Source: Fen-455 sp050012675 (GTDB taxonomy: Bacteria > Actinomycetota > Acidimicrobiia > Acidimicrobiales > Bog-793). From it: DNA of 64,000 nt. The position numbers and the translations under genes were made by a program. Positions within the stretch are counted from its first letter, which is position 1. Every line of letters starts with the position of its first letter. The stretch spans positions 18,786 to 82,785 of the forward strand of contig JBEKGS010000012.1 in assembly GCA_050012675.1 (NCBI GenBank), read 5' to 3'. Shown one piece after another: positions 35,545 to 44,810 of this stretch. Under the pieces are notes generated by a model that was not told the origin of the DNA, ran no database searches, and saw nothing but the letters and a program-made list of their open reading frames with translations.

Positions 35545-36003
35545 ATGAGCGACGCCGGAGAGAAGAGCGAACGATTCATCGTCGTCGGAGTCGACGGTTC
35601 CGAGCCGTCGCTCAAGGCCCTCGGTTGGGCTGCGGCACAGGCACGTCTCACCGGAGCGAAACTGCGCGTGGTCACCACCTGGGAGGTCTCGACAGGCACG
35701 GGATGGGTCCCGACGTTCCCGGTCGACTACGACCCGGAGGTGCTGGCACGACAAGCCCTTGACGAGGCGGTCACAACCGTGCTCGGCGCCGATCCCGACA
35801 TAGAGGTGGAAAGGCTCGTCAAAGAGGGCCACGCTGCTCACGTGCTCCTGGCCGCGGCGGGAGGCGCCGACCTGCTCGTCGTCGGGAGCCATGGTCATGG
35901 CGCTGTCGCGGGCATGCTCATCGGCTCGGTCTCCGAGCACCTCGTGCGTCACGCGCCTTGTGCCGTCGTGGTCGTCCACGGCAACAGGCACTCGCCTCAC
36001 TAG
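35545..36003 (+). CDS. Universal stress protein (UspA family)
   Basis: A 152-residue single Usp domain: VVGVDGSEPSLKALGWAAAQ at the start and the ATP-binding signature GSHGHGAVAGMLIGSVSEHL with a C-terminal CAVVVVH strand. The G-2x-G-9x-G-S pattern predicts ATP binding. The start ATG at 35545 is chosen over upstream codons that overlap the lon promoter. It is divergent from lon across 114 bases holding a HAIR site, which suggests shared stress control. Confidence 0.9.
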   Translation: MSDAGEKSERFIVVGVDGSEPSLKALGWAAAQARLTGAKLRVVTTWEVSTGTGWVPTFPVDYDPEVLARQALDEAVTTVLGADPDIEVERLVKEGHAAHVLLAAAGGADLLVVGSHGHGAVAGMLIGSVSEHLVRHAPCAVVVVHGNRHSPH

Positions 36004-36102
36004 CTCTGGCCGGTCGAGGGCCCCGGTTCGTCTGACAACCGGTTCGGCCTGACAGGTCGTGGGCTGCGCGAGACTTCCGGCCAATGAAGGGCGGGCGAGC
36101 CG

Positions 36103-36924
36103 ATGGTCGAGGCTGACGCAGAGCCGACGACGGCGTTCGCTGCGCTGCTCGACCGCGCGACCGTCACGACACCCGACGGGCGACGCCTTTTGGGGCCGGT
36201 ATCGCTTGCCATCCGCTCCGGTGAGCACTGGGCGGTGCTCGGCGCGAACGGTGCCGGCAAGACCACGCTGCTTCGCCTGCTCGGTGCCGAGCGTCATCCC
36301 TCCTCGGGTACGGCCATCGTGCTCGGCGCCCGCTTGGGTGCGAGCGACCTGCGCAAGCTCCGCTCGCGGATCGGGGTCGTGAGCCATGCCGTGGCGGACC
36401 GGCTCCCCCCTGGTGCCGCCGCCCTCGGCATCGTGCTGACAGGCGGTCGCGGTGTGCTCGCGCCCTGGTGGGCCTCGAGCGACGAGGCGGATCTCTTGCG
36501 GGGACGGCGGATCCTAAAGGCGCTCGGATGCGAGGACCTCGCAGAGCGCCCGTTCGGCTCGTGCTCCCAGGGTGAGCGCCAGCGGATCCTGCTCGCCCGC
36601 TCGCTGTTCGTCGAACATCCCCTGCTGCTGCTGGATGAGCCGTGCGCAGGCGTGGACCTTCCAGGCCGGGAGGCCCTCGTGCTCGCGCTCACGGCACTGG
36701 CTCGTTCCTCGGACGCCCCTACGACGGTGCACGTGAGCCATCTCCTAGAAGAGCTGCCGGCCACGACTTCCCACGCCCTACTGCTGCGGGAGGGCGAGGT
36801 CGTGGCGATGGGACCGATCGAGGACGTGCTCACGGAGCGCTCATTGGAGGACTGCTTCGGCCTGGCGGTGACTTTGACGAGGGAGGAAGGCCGTTGGACG
36901 GCCCGCGCCTCTCCATCATGGTAA
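36103..36924 (+). CDS. Orphan ABC transporter ATP-binding protein
   Basis: A 273-residue ATPase with Walker A GANGAGKTT, a signature-like CSQGERQRILLARSL and Walker B PLLLLDEPCAGVD, followed by THVHVSHLLEE-type H-loop residues (VHVSHLLEELP). It resembles ModF/iron-type ABC ATPases. There is no adjacent permease or binding protein, so it could serve a transporter elsewhere or be a non-transport ABC protein. Start ATG at 36103. It ends 38 bases before the next gene, with the leaderless promoter of that gene in between. Confidence 0.85.
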   Translation: MVEADAEPTTAFAALLDRATVTTPDGRRLLGPVSLAIRSGEHWAVLGANGAGKTTLLRLLGAERHPSSGTAIVLGARLGASDLRKLRSRIGVVSHAVADRLPPGAAALGIVLTGGRGVLAPWWASSDEADLLRGRRILKALGCEDLAERPFGSCSQGERQRILLARSLFVEHPLLLLDEPCAGVDLPGREALVLALTALARSSDAPTTVHVSHLLEELPATTSHALLLREGEVVAMGPIEDVLTERSLEDCFGLAVTLTREEGRWTARASPSW

Positions 36925-36927
36925 CAC

Positions 36928-36956
36928 TTGCAAACTCACAAGTAATCATGTAATCT
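36928..36956 (+). promoter_or_regulatory. Sigma-70-like promoter giving a leaderless transcript
   Basis: A -35-like TTGCAA (36928-36933) and -10-like TAATCT (36951-36956) are spaced 17 bases. Transcription would begin at about 36963, the first base of the next gene's ATG. A dyad ACTTG-N8-CAAGT (36926-36943) overlaps the -35 element and may be an operator. Confidence 0.5.
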
Positions 36957-36962
36957 CAGTCT

Positions 36963-37601
36963 ATGACATTTCACGAACATCAACACGACCCTCGCCAGCG
37001 CGGCGGCAGGCGTGGTGCCGGCCCGCGCTGGGCGCGCCGATGGAGCTCGGGCTCCGAGGAGCGCACTTCTTCCGAGCAGCGAGCCGAGATCAAGGCCTGG
37101 TTCACGGGCCGGCTTCCCGGCGACTTCTATCTCGGGGCTCCCGAGGTGACCGTCGACAACGATGAGATCCTCGTCATCGGTGCCTTGGACGCCGTGGAGC
37201 TCGGGGAAGGGGCAACGGCCGGAGAGGCCGCGACCGCCGCGGAGGCACGGATCGAGCGATTCCGCGAGGACACGAGGGACCACCGGGTCCGCATCGCCGA
37301 GGAAGCCCAGGCACGCTTCGGACGCGTCGTGTCCTGGGGTGCCACTGCCGGCGGCACGACCCGGCTGTTCACGACGGCGAACGTGCCGGTGATGACGCGC
37401 CTGCGCATGTCGCAGCGGCAGGTGCTCGACACCCTCATCGACGCCGGCATAGCGCGCAGCCGCAGCGAGGCGCTCGCCTGGTGCGTCGAGCTCGTCGGCA
37501 GGAACGAAGCGGCCTGGATCGAAGAGTTGCGCTCGGCCTTCGCCCGTGTCGAAGAGGTGAGGGCACAAGGCCCGAACTCGGGCCGCCCAGAGGAGTCGTA
37601 G
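36963..37601 (+). CDS. Conserved hypothetical protein with possible C-terminal ribbon-helix-helix-like region
   Basis: A 212-residue soluble protein, unrecognised. It has a basic Gly/Arg N-terminus, a central alpha/beta part (LGAPEVTVDNDEILVIGALD), then a helical segment with FREDTRDHRVRIAEEAQARF. The C-terminus (VPVMTRLRMSQRQVLDTLID, then RSRSEALAWCVEL) looks like the strand and two helices of a small DNA-binding or dimerisation domain. Translation probably starts at the 5' end of the mRNA, since a good -10 lies six bases before the ATG and no ribosome site is present. Confidence 0.7.
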   Translation: MTFHEHQHDPRQRGGRRGAGPRWARRWSSGSEERTSSEQRAEIKAWFTGRLPGDFYLGAPEVTVDNDEILVIGALDAVELGEGATAGEAATAAEARIERFREDTRDHRVRIAEEAQARFGRVVSWGATAGGTTRLFTTANVPVMTRLRMSQRQVLDTLIDAGIARSRSEALAWCVELVGRNEAAWIEELRSAFARVEEVRAQGPNSGRPEES

Positions 37602-37704
37602 CCAACAGACGCCCCGCACCGCCCGGCCGGCGGCCACACGGCGCCGGACGGGCAGTCCCACAACCCTGGCTTTCGTCGGGCAGATCGTGTAGGAAACAAG
37701 CCTC

Positions 37705-38829
37705 ATGGCCTGGGTCGGCTTTGTAATCGGGGTGCTCGTCGTGGCGTTCGCCACCGTGAGCCTCGTCACGACGTTCGTGCTGCCGCGCGGAGGCTCCAGA
37801 TTCCAGGGCCTGGCCATGCTGGTCAGCCGGATCGTCAGGCGTGGCTTCCTGCTCGCGGCTCGCCCTGTCGCCAGCTTCGCCCGCAAGGACGGCCTTCTGG
37901 CGGCGGTCGGCCCGGTAGCGCTGATCGCCCAGCTCGCAGCTTTCCTCGGGTTGTACATCCTCGGCTACGGCCTCGTGCAGTGGCCCTGGACCAAGTCGTT
38001 CCCCGCCGGCTTGAGAGAGGCGGCCGCCTCGTTGTTCTCCGTCGGCCTCGTGCACGCCAGCACGACCGGCAACGATGCGGTCGTCGTTCTGGCGGGCGCC
38101 ACCGGGGCGATAGCCGTGGCGCTCCAGATCGGTTACCTGCCGGCCATCTACCAGGCTTTCAATCGTCGAGAGGCGCTCGTGACCTTGATGGAGAGCCGGG
38201 CCGGGGTGCCGGCTTGGGGACCGGAGGTCCTCATGCGCCACCAGCTGGTCGGGATCACCGACGCCCTGCCCCGGCTTTACGGCGACTGGGAGCTGTGGGC
38301 CGCCGATCTGGCGGAGAGCCACATCTCCTATCCCGTGCTGTTGTGGTTCCGCTCGCCCGAGCCCGGCTTTTCATGGATCATCTCGCTCCTCGCGGTGTTG
38401 GACGCGGCCGCCATGCACCTGTCGCTCAACCCGACCAACGCACCCTCCGAGGCGCGGATGTGCCTGCGGATGGGCTTCACGGCGCTTCGCCGCATCGCCC
38501 AGACCCTGCACTGGGACTTCGACAAAGACCCTTCGCCGACGGGCGACATCCAACTCACCTACGAGGAGTTCGCCTACGCGGTGAACTTGGTGAAAGAGAC
38601 CGGCTTTCCCACCGAGCGGGCGACCGAGGAGGCGTGGCGCCATTTCCGGGGCTGGCGCGTGAACTACGAGTCCCTGGCGTACCGGTTGGCGGACCACGTC
38701 GTGGCACCGCGCGCTCCGTGGTCGGGCGAGCGCCGCCATCTTCCCCTCGAGCTGATGCCGCCCAAACGGCCCCCGCACCGCAACCCGGACGGGAAGGTCT
38801 TCTACGACCAGAAGTACCGGCCCGATTGA
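37705..38829 (+). CDS. Ion-channel-like membrane protein with non-canonical filter
   Basis: A 374-residue protein with about four hydrophobic segments in the first 150 residues, followed by a soluble alpha-rich domain. The third and fourth helices flank SLFSVGLVHASTTGNDAVVV, positioned like the pore helix and filter of two-helix K+ channels but lacking TVGYG. After the last helix come IYQAFNRREALVTLMESRAG, as in channel-associated regulatory domains. It is conserved-looking but of unknown function; an ion-channel relative is the best guess. Start ATG at 37705. Confidence 0.6.
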   Translation: MAWVGFVIGVLVVAFATVSLVTTFVLPRGGSRFQGLAMLVSRIVRRGFLLAARPVASFARKDGLLAAVGPVALIAQLAAFLGLYILGYGLVQWPWTKSFPAGLREAAASLFSVGLVHASTTGNDAVVVLAGATGAIAVALQIGYLPAIYQAFNRREALVTLMESRAGVPAWGPEVLMRHQLVGITDALPRLYGDWELWAADLAESHISYPVLLWFRSPEPGFSWIISLLAVLDAAAMHLSLNPTNAPSEARMCLRMGFTALRRIAQTLHWDFDKDPSPTGDIQLTYEEFAYAVNLVKETGFPTERATEEAWRHFRGWRVNYESLAYRLADHVVAPRAPWSGERRHLPLELMPPKRPPHRNPDGKVFYDQKYRPD

Positions 38830-38920
38830 GCGACGGCCGTTCACGGCACTACGCCAGCAGCCGAGCCGGTGGACTCGTTCCCCGTACACTTGGCCCCGAA
38901 CTCGAGGAGGCAGATCACCC

Positions 38921-40435
38921 ATGTCGACCGTGGAGCTCGACGGCGAATTCCAGGCCCTTCCGCTTGAGGCGATACGAAGCGCCGTGCTCGAACGGGCACG
39001 CTCTCTGGGCTGCGGGCACGCCGAGGCGCGCATCGAACGGATCCGCTCCCAGGTCGTGAGCCTGCGCGACGGCCGGCTCGAGACGTCCGCCGACAACGTC
39101 GAGCTCGGCCTCGGCCTGAGGGTCGTCCACGAGGGCTCGTTCGGGTTCGCAGCGACAGTGGAGCTCGACGTGGACGCCGCGGCCGCGCTCGCCGACCAGG
39201 CGGTCTCCGCGGCACGCGCCAGCGCCCCAGCAGTGGCCGAGCGCGTCGAGCTCGCCGACGAGCCGCCGCACGGCGAGGTCTCGTGGGCCTCCTCCTATGA
39301 CCTGGACCCGTCCAAGGTGCCCCTGTCGGAGAAGGTGGCCCTGCTCGAGGAGTGGAGCGGGCGCCTCATGGCCTCGGCGGGCGTCGACCACGTGACGGCC
39401 TCCGTGCTCGCCGTCGTCGAGGACAAGCATTATGCGGATCTCTCCGGGACTGTCACGACCCAACGCCGCGTACGCGTGCACCCCGAAGTGGAGGCCACCG
39501 CCGTCAACAACGACGAAGGAGGCTTCGAGACCATGCAGAGCCTCGCCCCGCCAGCCGGCCGGGGCTGGGAGTACCTGCTGGGCAAGGGCTGGGACTGGGA
39601 CGACGAGCTCGCGCAGATACCCGACTACCTCGCCGAGAAGCTCCATGCGCCTTCTGTCGCGCCGGGCTCGTACGACCTCGTCATCGATCCCACGAACCTC
39701 TGGCTGACCATCCACGAGTCGATCGGGCACGCGACCGAGCTCGACCGGGCCATGGGTTACGAGGCGGCTTACGCGGGCACCTCGTTTGCCACCTTCGACA
39801 AGCTGGGCACCCTCGCCTACGGTTCGGGGGTCATGAACGTGACCGGCGACCGAACCGTCGAACATGGCCTGGCGACTGTCGCCTACGACGACGAGGGCGT
39901 CGAGGCCCAGAGCTTCGACATCATCCGCGAGGGCGTGCTGGTGGGCTACCAGCTCGACCGACGGATAGCACGGCTCATGGGCCTCGGCCGGTCCAACGGC
40001 TGTGCTTTCGCCGACTCGTCCGGCCACACCCCTATCCAGCGCATGGCGAACGTCTCGCTGCGCCCTGGGGCGGGCAACGGGCCAACCACCGAAGAGCTCA
40101 TCTCGTCGGTCGGAGACGGTTTCTATGTCGTCGGGGACAAGAGCTGGTCGATCGACATGCAGCGCTACAACTTCCAGTTCACGGGCCAGCGCTTTTTCAG
40201 GATCGAGAAGGGGAGGCTCTCCGGCCAGGTGAAGGACCTTGCCTACCAGTCACGTACGACCGAGTTCTGGGGGTCGATGCAGGCCGTCGGCGGTGAGTCC
40301 ACCTACCGACTAGGGGGCGCCTTCAACTGCGGCAAGGGCCAGCCCGGCCAGGTGGCCCCCGTGAGCCACGGCTGCCCCTCGGCGCTGTTCAGGGGTGTCA
40401 ACGTGCTGAACACGCGTGCGGAGTCGGGGCGATGA
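38921..40435 (+). CDS. tldD: TldD-family metallopeptidase subunit
   Basis: A 504-residue TldD homologue. The metal-binding HExxxH is present as HESIGH (His265, Glu266, His270), with a Cys ligand candidate in AFNCGKGQPGQ. TldD pairs with TldE to form a peptidase that trims unfolded peptides or matures RiPP-type peptides. TldD supplies the zinc site. The gene overlaps tldE by four bases (ATGA), consistent with stoichiometric assembly. The start ATG at 38921 has GGAGG upstream. Confidence 0.92.
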   Translation: MSTVELDGEFQALPLEAIRSAVLERARSLGCGHAEARIERIRSQVVSLRDGRLETSADNVELGLGLRVVHEGSFGFAATVELDVDAAAALADQAVSAARASAPAVAERVELADEPPHGEVSWASSYDLDPSKVPLSEKVALLEEWSGRLMASAGVDHVTASVLAVVEDKHYADLSGTVTTQRRVRVHPEVEATAVNNDEGGFETMQSLAPPAGRGWEYLLGKGWDWDDELAQIPDYLAEKLHAPSVAPGSYDLVIDPTNLWLTIHESIGHATELDRAMGYEAAYAGTSFATFDKLGTLAYGSGVMNVTGDRTVEHGLATVAYDDEGVEAQSFDIIREGVLVGYQLDRRIARLMGLGRSNGCAFADSSGHTPIQRMANVSLRPGAGNGPTTEELISSVGDGFYVVGDKSWSIDMQRYNFQFTGQRFFRIEKGRLSGQVKDLAYQSRTTEFWGSMQAVGGESTYRLGGAFNCGKGQPGQVAPVSHGCPSALFRGVNVLNTRAESGR

Positions 40436-41838
40436 GCGGCGCAACGGGCCCTTTGAGCCCTGCGGACCGTGTCGTCGACCAGGTGCTTGAGGCCTCCGCC
40501 TCGGACGGCTGTGTGGTGATCGTGGAGGAGCTCAGCCAAGCCGAGGTCCGCTTCGCCAACAACACCGTGACGACCAACGGCGTGCGCCGTGACCGTAGCG
40601 TGAGCGTGATCGCGTTCCGGGAGACCGAGGGCGGGACGGCTGTCGGGACGGCGAGCGCCAGCGGTGCCACCGACGCGATCGACCTTCTCCGCCGTGCCGA
40701 GGCGCACGCGGCGACGGCCCAGGCGGCCGAGGACGCGGCGCCGCTCATCACCCCGGAACAGTCGGCGCCCGCGGGCGACTTCGCCGACCCACCGGTCATG
40801 ACGAGCCTGGAAGGGCTCGGCAGCGTGCTGGCGGGCCTGGGCGACGCCTTCAAGAGGGCGAGTGCGGCCGGGACGAGGTTCGCCGGCTACGCCGAGCACC
40901 AGGTGTCGACCGTCTATCTCGGTTCCTCCACCGGCGTGCGGCTGCGCCACGTGGAGCCGACCGGCAAGCTCGAGACCGTTGCCCGCGCGGACGGGGGAGC
41001 ACGCTCGGCCTGGGTGGCGGTCGGGGCCGAGGATCTCGCCACGGTGCATGTCGAGGAGCTGAGAGAACGGCTCGACCGCCGCCTCGCCTGGGGCGAGCAC
41101 CGCTTCGACCTCGAGGCCGGTCGCTACGAGGTGGTGCTGCCGCCCGACGCGGTCGCCGACCTCATGGCCCCCCTCGGTTACGCCACCTCCGGCCGCGAGG
41201 CCGAAGAGGGGCGCAGCGTCTTCTCGGCGCCGGGGGGCGCGACGAGGGTGGGCGAGTCGCTCTCGTCCCAGCGCTTCAGCCTGCGCAGCGATCCGTTCGC
41301 CCCGGGTCTCGAGTGCACACCGTTCCTCGTCACGGGGGCTTCGGGCCAGGACGTGTCCGTCTTCGACAACGGCCTGAGGCTCGAGCGCACCGATTGGATC
41401 TCCGACGGGCGCCTCGCACGTCTGCAGTACCACCGCGCAGGCGCCGAACGATCCGGCGTCGAGGCGGCCGCGCCCGCGGACAACCTCATCTTGGAGGTGC
41501 CCGGGGCGACGAGCACTCTCGAGGAGCTCGTGGAGCACACCGAGCGGGGACTATTGCTCACGTGCCTTTGGTACATCCGCGACGTGGACCCCGAGACGCT
41601 GTTGCTGACGGGCCTCACGCGAGACGGTGTCTATTTGGTGGAGCACGGCGAGATCGTCGGGTCGGTCAACAATTTCCGCTTCAACGAGAGCCCGGTCGAC
41701 CTGTTGGCCAAGACCGTCGAAGCCGGTCGGACAGAACGGGCGCTCTCGCGGGAATGGAACGAGTGGCTCAACAGGACCGCCATGCCCGCCCTGCGCGTGG
41801 CCGAGTTCAACATGAGCTCGGTGAGCCCGGCGACCTGA
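40432..41838 (+). CDS. tldE: TldE/PmbA-family peptidase subunit
   Basis: A 468-residue partner of TldD in the PmbA family. It has RFANNTVTTNGVRRDRSVSV near the N-terminus, GEHRFDLEAGRYEVVLPPDA centrally and a C-terminal DGVYLVEHGEIVGSVNNFRF. It lacks the HExxxH motif, as expected for TldE, which shapes the chamber. Start overlaps the tldD stop (ATGA). No precursor peptide gene is seen next to the pair, so general proteolysis is as likely as peptide maturation. Confidence 0.9.
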   Translation: MSGATGPLSPADRVVDQVLEASASDGCVVIVEELSQAEVRFANNTVTTNGVRRDRSVSVIAFRETEGGTAVGTASASGATDAIDLLRRAEAHAATAQAAEDAAPLITPEQSAPAGDFADPPVMTSLEGLGSVLAGLGDAFKRASAAGTRFAGYAEHQVSTVYLGSSTGVRLRHVEPTGKLETVARADGGARSAWVAVGAEDLATVHVEELRERLDRRLAWGEHRFDLEAGRYEVVLPPDAVADLMAPLGYATSGREAEEGRSVFSAPGGATRVGESLSSQRFSLRSDPFAPGLECTPFLVTGASGQDVSVFDNGLRLERTDWISDGRLARLQYHRAGAERSGVEAAAPADNLILEVPGATSTLEELVEHTERGLLLTCLWYIRDVDPETLLLTGLTRDGVYLVEHGEIVGSVNNFRFNESPVDLLAKTVEAGRTERALSREWNEWLNRTAMPALRVAEFNMSSVSPAT

Positions 41839-41852
41839 CGGCTGCAGCGCCC

Positions 41853-42341
41853 TCACGAAAGCTCGGCGGCCAGCTCACGAAGCAACGCCGTGCACCCGGC
41901 CTGCACGAGATCGAGGCAGGACTCGAAGTCCGCCTCGTCGCCGTACCAGGGATCAGGGATCTCGAGAGGGCCGTCCTGGCCCCTCAGGCCCGTCGGGTAG
42001 CTCCCGAGCAACCGGACCGTGCCATGCTGGCCGGGCCTCGGTGCACGGCTCTCGAGCCATCTCACGTGGCTCTTCTCCATAGCCACGACGAGGTCGCGCT
42101 CGTCGAGCCACCCGGGCTGGAACTGACGCCCGCGATGACCGATGCTCACATAGCCGCGTCGCTCGAGCGCCTTGCGGGCCCGCCGGTCGATGTCGAAGCC
42201 GACGTCGGCCGCGGTGCCGGCACTGTCGATGGCCAAGCGGTCGCCGAGCCCTGCCTCCGCGGCCTCTTGCGCGAGCACCACCTCGGCCATGGGTGAGCGG
42301 CATATGTTGCCCGAGCACACGAAACAGATCCGGAAACTCAC
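41853..42341 (-). CDS. Low-molecular-weight protein tyrosine phosphatase
   Basis: A 162-residue LMW-PTP. The P-loop CSGNICRSPMAEVV (family C-x5-R-S, with nucleophilic Cys about residue 9) is at the N-terminus. The general-acid Asp lies in IPDPWYGDEADFE. It removes phosphate from tyrosine residues or acts on arginine phosphate. It is convergent with tldE (14 bases apart) and divergent from aroA. No partner kinase is adjacent. Confidence 0.93.
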   Translation of the reverse strand: MSFRICFVCSGNICRSPMAEVVLAQEAAEAGLGDRLAIDSAGTAADVGFDIDRRARKALERRGYVSIGHRGRQFQPGWLDERDLVVAMEKSHVRWLESRAPRPGQHGTVRLLGSYPTGLRGQDGPLEIPDPWYGDEADFESCLDLVQAGCTALLRELAAELS

Positions 42342-42429
42342 GGCGTCATCGTCGCACCTCGGCCACCTGAGGTTGAAACCGGGCCGGGCGGCCAGCAGGT
42401 GGCCGCTGGCGCCGGTTTAGTCTTTGCCG

Positions 42430-43728
42430 GTGACCGGTTCCGAGGAAACCGACTGGCTCTCTCGCGACAGCCTCGAGATCGTCCCGACCGGCCCGGTCGA
42501 AGGCACGCTCGACGCGCCTTCCTCCAAGAGCTTGAGCAACCGCCTGCTCGTGATCTCCTCCCTGGCGGCGGGCAGGTCCGTTCTGCGCCGTCTGCTGGAG
42601 AGCGACGACACCGTGGCGATGGCCGCAGGGCTCCGTGCACTGGGTGCCGGCATCGAGGTCGTCGACGGTGACACCGAGGTGGCCGGGACCGCGGGCCGGC
42701 CGGTGGCAGGCACCGCGCTGAACGCGCGACTCTCCGGCACCACGCTGCGCTTCCTGGCGGCCGTGGCGCTCCTCGCGAAAGGAACGGTGATCATCGACGG
42801 TGATGAGCCGTTGCGCCGTCGTCCGGTGGCCGGGCTCCTGGAGGCGCTGCGCGCCGCGGGGGCGGAGGTGCAAAGTGACGGGGGCAGGCCCCCACTTCGG
42901 ATCTCGAGCCGGGGCCTTTGCGGCGGGCGGCTCGAAGTGGACGCTTCGGCCAGCTCGCAGTTCGCGACGGCGCTGCTTCTCGTCGGTCCCTACGCCGACG
43001 ACGACCTCGTCGTCGAGGTGCTGGGTCTCCGCGAGCTCGGCTATGTGCGCCTCACGGCCCTCGCGATGGCTCGTTGGGGGGCCTCGGTGCTCGAGGAGGC
43101 GCCAGGACGGTTCAAGGTGGGCGCGGGCGCCGGCTATGTCCCGAGGAGCGAGTCCGTCGAGCACGACGCGAGTGCCGCGGCGCACCTGTACGGCCTCGCC
43201 GTGGCCACGGGCGGTTCGCTGACCGTCGCCAATGCCTTCGCGACAGCCCAGCCGGACGGGGGCCTCGCGGAGGTTCTCGCCGCCATGGGTGCCAGGTTCT
43301 CCCGCGGACCCGGCGGCACCAGGATCGAGCGGCGAGGCGAGCTTTGTGGCGTCGAGGTCGACCTCGCGGCGATGCCCGATCAGGTTCCCACCATCGCCGC
43401 GCTGGGCGCGCTGGCGCGGGGAGACACCGTGATCCGAGGTGTCGAGATCGTACGCGGCCACGAGAGCGACCGGATCACGGCGGTCGCGACCGAGCTGAGG
43501 AGGCTCGGCGCCAAGGTCGAAGAAGCACCGGACGGCCTTGTCGTGCACGGGGGCACGCCACTGCACGGCGGCCGGATCGACACCCACCGGGACCATCGCA
43601 TCGCCATGGCCTTCACTGCCGTCGGTGCTGTCGTGCCCGGTGTCGAGCTCTCCGACCCCGGCTGTGTGGCCAAGACGTACCCGGGCTTTTTCGCCGACGT
43701 GGCCCGGCTCGGCGTTGGCGTCCGCTGA
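42430..43728 (+). CDS. aroA: 3-phosphoshikimate 1-carboxyvinyltransferase (EPSP synthase)
   Basis: A 432-residue enzyme of the shikimate pathway that joins PEP to shikimate-3-phosphate. Family marks are LDAPSSKSLSNRLLVISSLA (shikimate-phosphate site), ARLSGTTLRFLAAVALL, DEPLRRRPVAGLLEAL, HESDRITAVATELRRLGA and HRDHRIAMAF. The GTG at 42430 is preferred; a TTG two codons earlier is possible. No other aro gene is adjacent. Confidence 0.95.
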   Translation: MTGSEETDWLSRDSLEIVPTGPVEGTLDAPSSKSLSNRLLVISSLAAGRSVLRRLLESDDTVAMAAGLRALGAGIEVVDGDTEVAGTAGRPVAGTALNARLSGTTLRFLAAVALLAKGTVIIDGDEPLRRRPVAGLLEALRAAGAEVQSDGGRPPLRISSRGLCGGRLEVDASASSQFATALLLVGPYADDDLVVEVLGLRELGYVRLTALAMARWGASVLEEAPGRFKVGAGAGYVPRSESVEHDASAAAHLYGLAVATGGSLTVANAFATAQPDGGLAEVLAAMGARFSRGPGGTRIERRGELCGVEVDLAAMPDQVPTIAALGALARGDTVIRGVEIVRGHESDRITAVATELRRLGAKVEEAPDGLVVHGGTPLHGGRIDTHRDHRIAMAFTAVGAVVPGVELSDPGCVAKTYPGFFADVARLGVGVR

Positions 43729-43760
43729 AGCTGAGCCCGGTGCGCGTTGTCGCGCCTGAG

Positions 43761-44810
43761 TCACAAGGCGGATATGTGTTGCGAGACGACCTGCTCCAAC
43801 AGCTCGAGGACGTCCGAACGCGCCCTTTCGGGTCCGAACCGCCCGACGAGACTGACAAGCTCGAAGCCGGCCGCGCCGGCTTCGACCAGCGGTGCTGCCC
43901 CATCGGCGGCGTCGCCGACGATGCACAGGATCGGCACCCTCCCGGCGACGTGAGCAACCACGCCCCCGACGACCTTGCCCGAGAAGGACTGCTCATCGAG
44001 GTAGCCCTCCCCGGTCATGACGAGGTCGGCTCCGGCCAGGTGACCGTCCAGGCCGACGAAGTCGGCCACGAGCTCGAAGCCTGAGACGATCTCGGCCCCG
44101 AGGGCGGCGAGGCCACCGGCGAGTCCGCCCGCGGCGCCGGCCCCAGGGATCGTGGTGACGTCCACGCCGTAATCCGCCAGGTAGCGGGCGGCGATTCGCT
44201 CCAGTCGGGCGCTGAGCGCCTCGACCTGTTCGGGGGTGGCGCCTTTTTGCGGAGCAAAGATCCTCGCCGCCTCCAAGAACCTGGTCGTCACGTCGCAAGC
44301 GGCCACGAGCTCGACGCCTCGGAGCGCCTGGCGCGAGCCGATGACCTCGATCGCCCCAAGACCGCCGTCGGTCGTCGCCGAGCCGCCGCAACCTACGACG
44401 ACGCGCGTCGCGCCGAGCGAGATGGCACGCACGATCAACTGGCCCGTCCCGACCGTGGACGCTCTCATGGGGTCGTTGGCGAGCTCCCCGCCCGCGACAA
44501 CAAGTCCCGAAGCGCTCGCCATCTCGATCACCGCGGTCGCGCCCGAGCGCCGGGCGGTAGCGGGAACGAGCTTCCACTCGGCGATCACGGGCGTTCCGAG
44601 CGGTCCGGTCACCTCGTCGTGGCGAAGCTCGCCGCCGAAGGCGGAGAGCAGTCCGTCACCCCCGTCGGCGAGCGGCAGCTCGGCGGCCGTCCAGCCCGCG
44701 TCGCGCGCCCCGCGCGCGGCAGCGGCCGCGGCCTGCGCGGCGTTTGCGGTGCCTCGGAACTTGTCGGGGGCGGCGACGAGATGGCCCGGGGGGCGCGAGC
44801 TTCCCGGCAC
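43761..44810 (-). CDS. Glycerate kinase (GlxK/GarK family)
   Basis: A 349-residue type I glycerate kinase that phosphorylates D-glycerate. It has APDKFRGTANAAQAAAA, LADGGDGLLSAF, GCGGSATTDGGLGAIEV and the C-terminal TGEGYLDEQSFSGKVVGGVV, all family signatures. The GTG start at 44810 directly abuts the stop of the LLM oxidoreductase, so the pair is an operon. The product may be 2- or 3-phosphoglycerate; the isomer cannot be read from sequence. Confidence 0.92.
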   Translation of the reverse strand: MPGSSRPPGHLVAAPDKFRGTANAAQAAAAAARGARDAGWTAAELPLADGGDGLLSAFGGELRHDEVTGPLGTPVIAEWKLVPATARRSGATAVIEMASASGLVVAGGELANDPMRASTVGTGQLIVRAISLGATRVVVGCGGSATTDGGLGAIEVIGSRQALRGVELVAACDVTTRFLEAARIFAPQKGATPEQVEALSARLERIAARYLADYGVDVTTIPGAGAAGGLAGGLAALGAEIVSGFELVADFVGLDGHLAGADLVMTGEGYLDEQSFSGKVVGGVVAHVAGRVPILCIVGDAADGAAPLVEAGAAGFELVSLVGRFGPERARSDVLELLEQVVSQHISAL

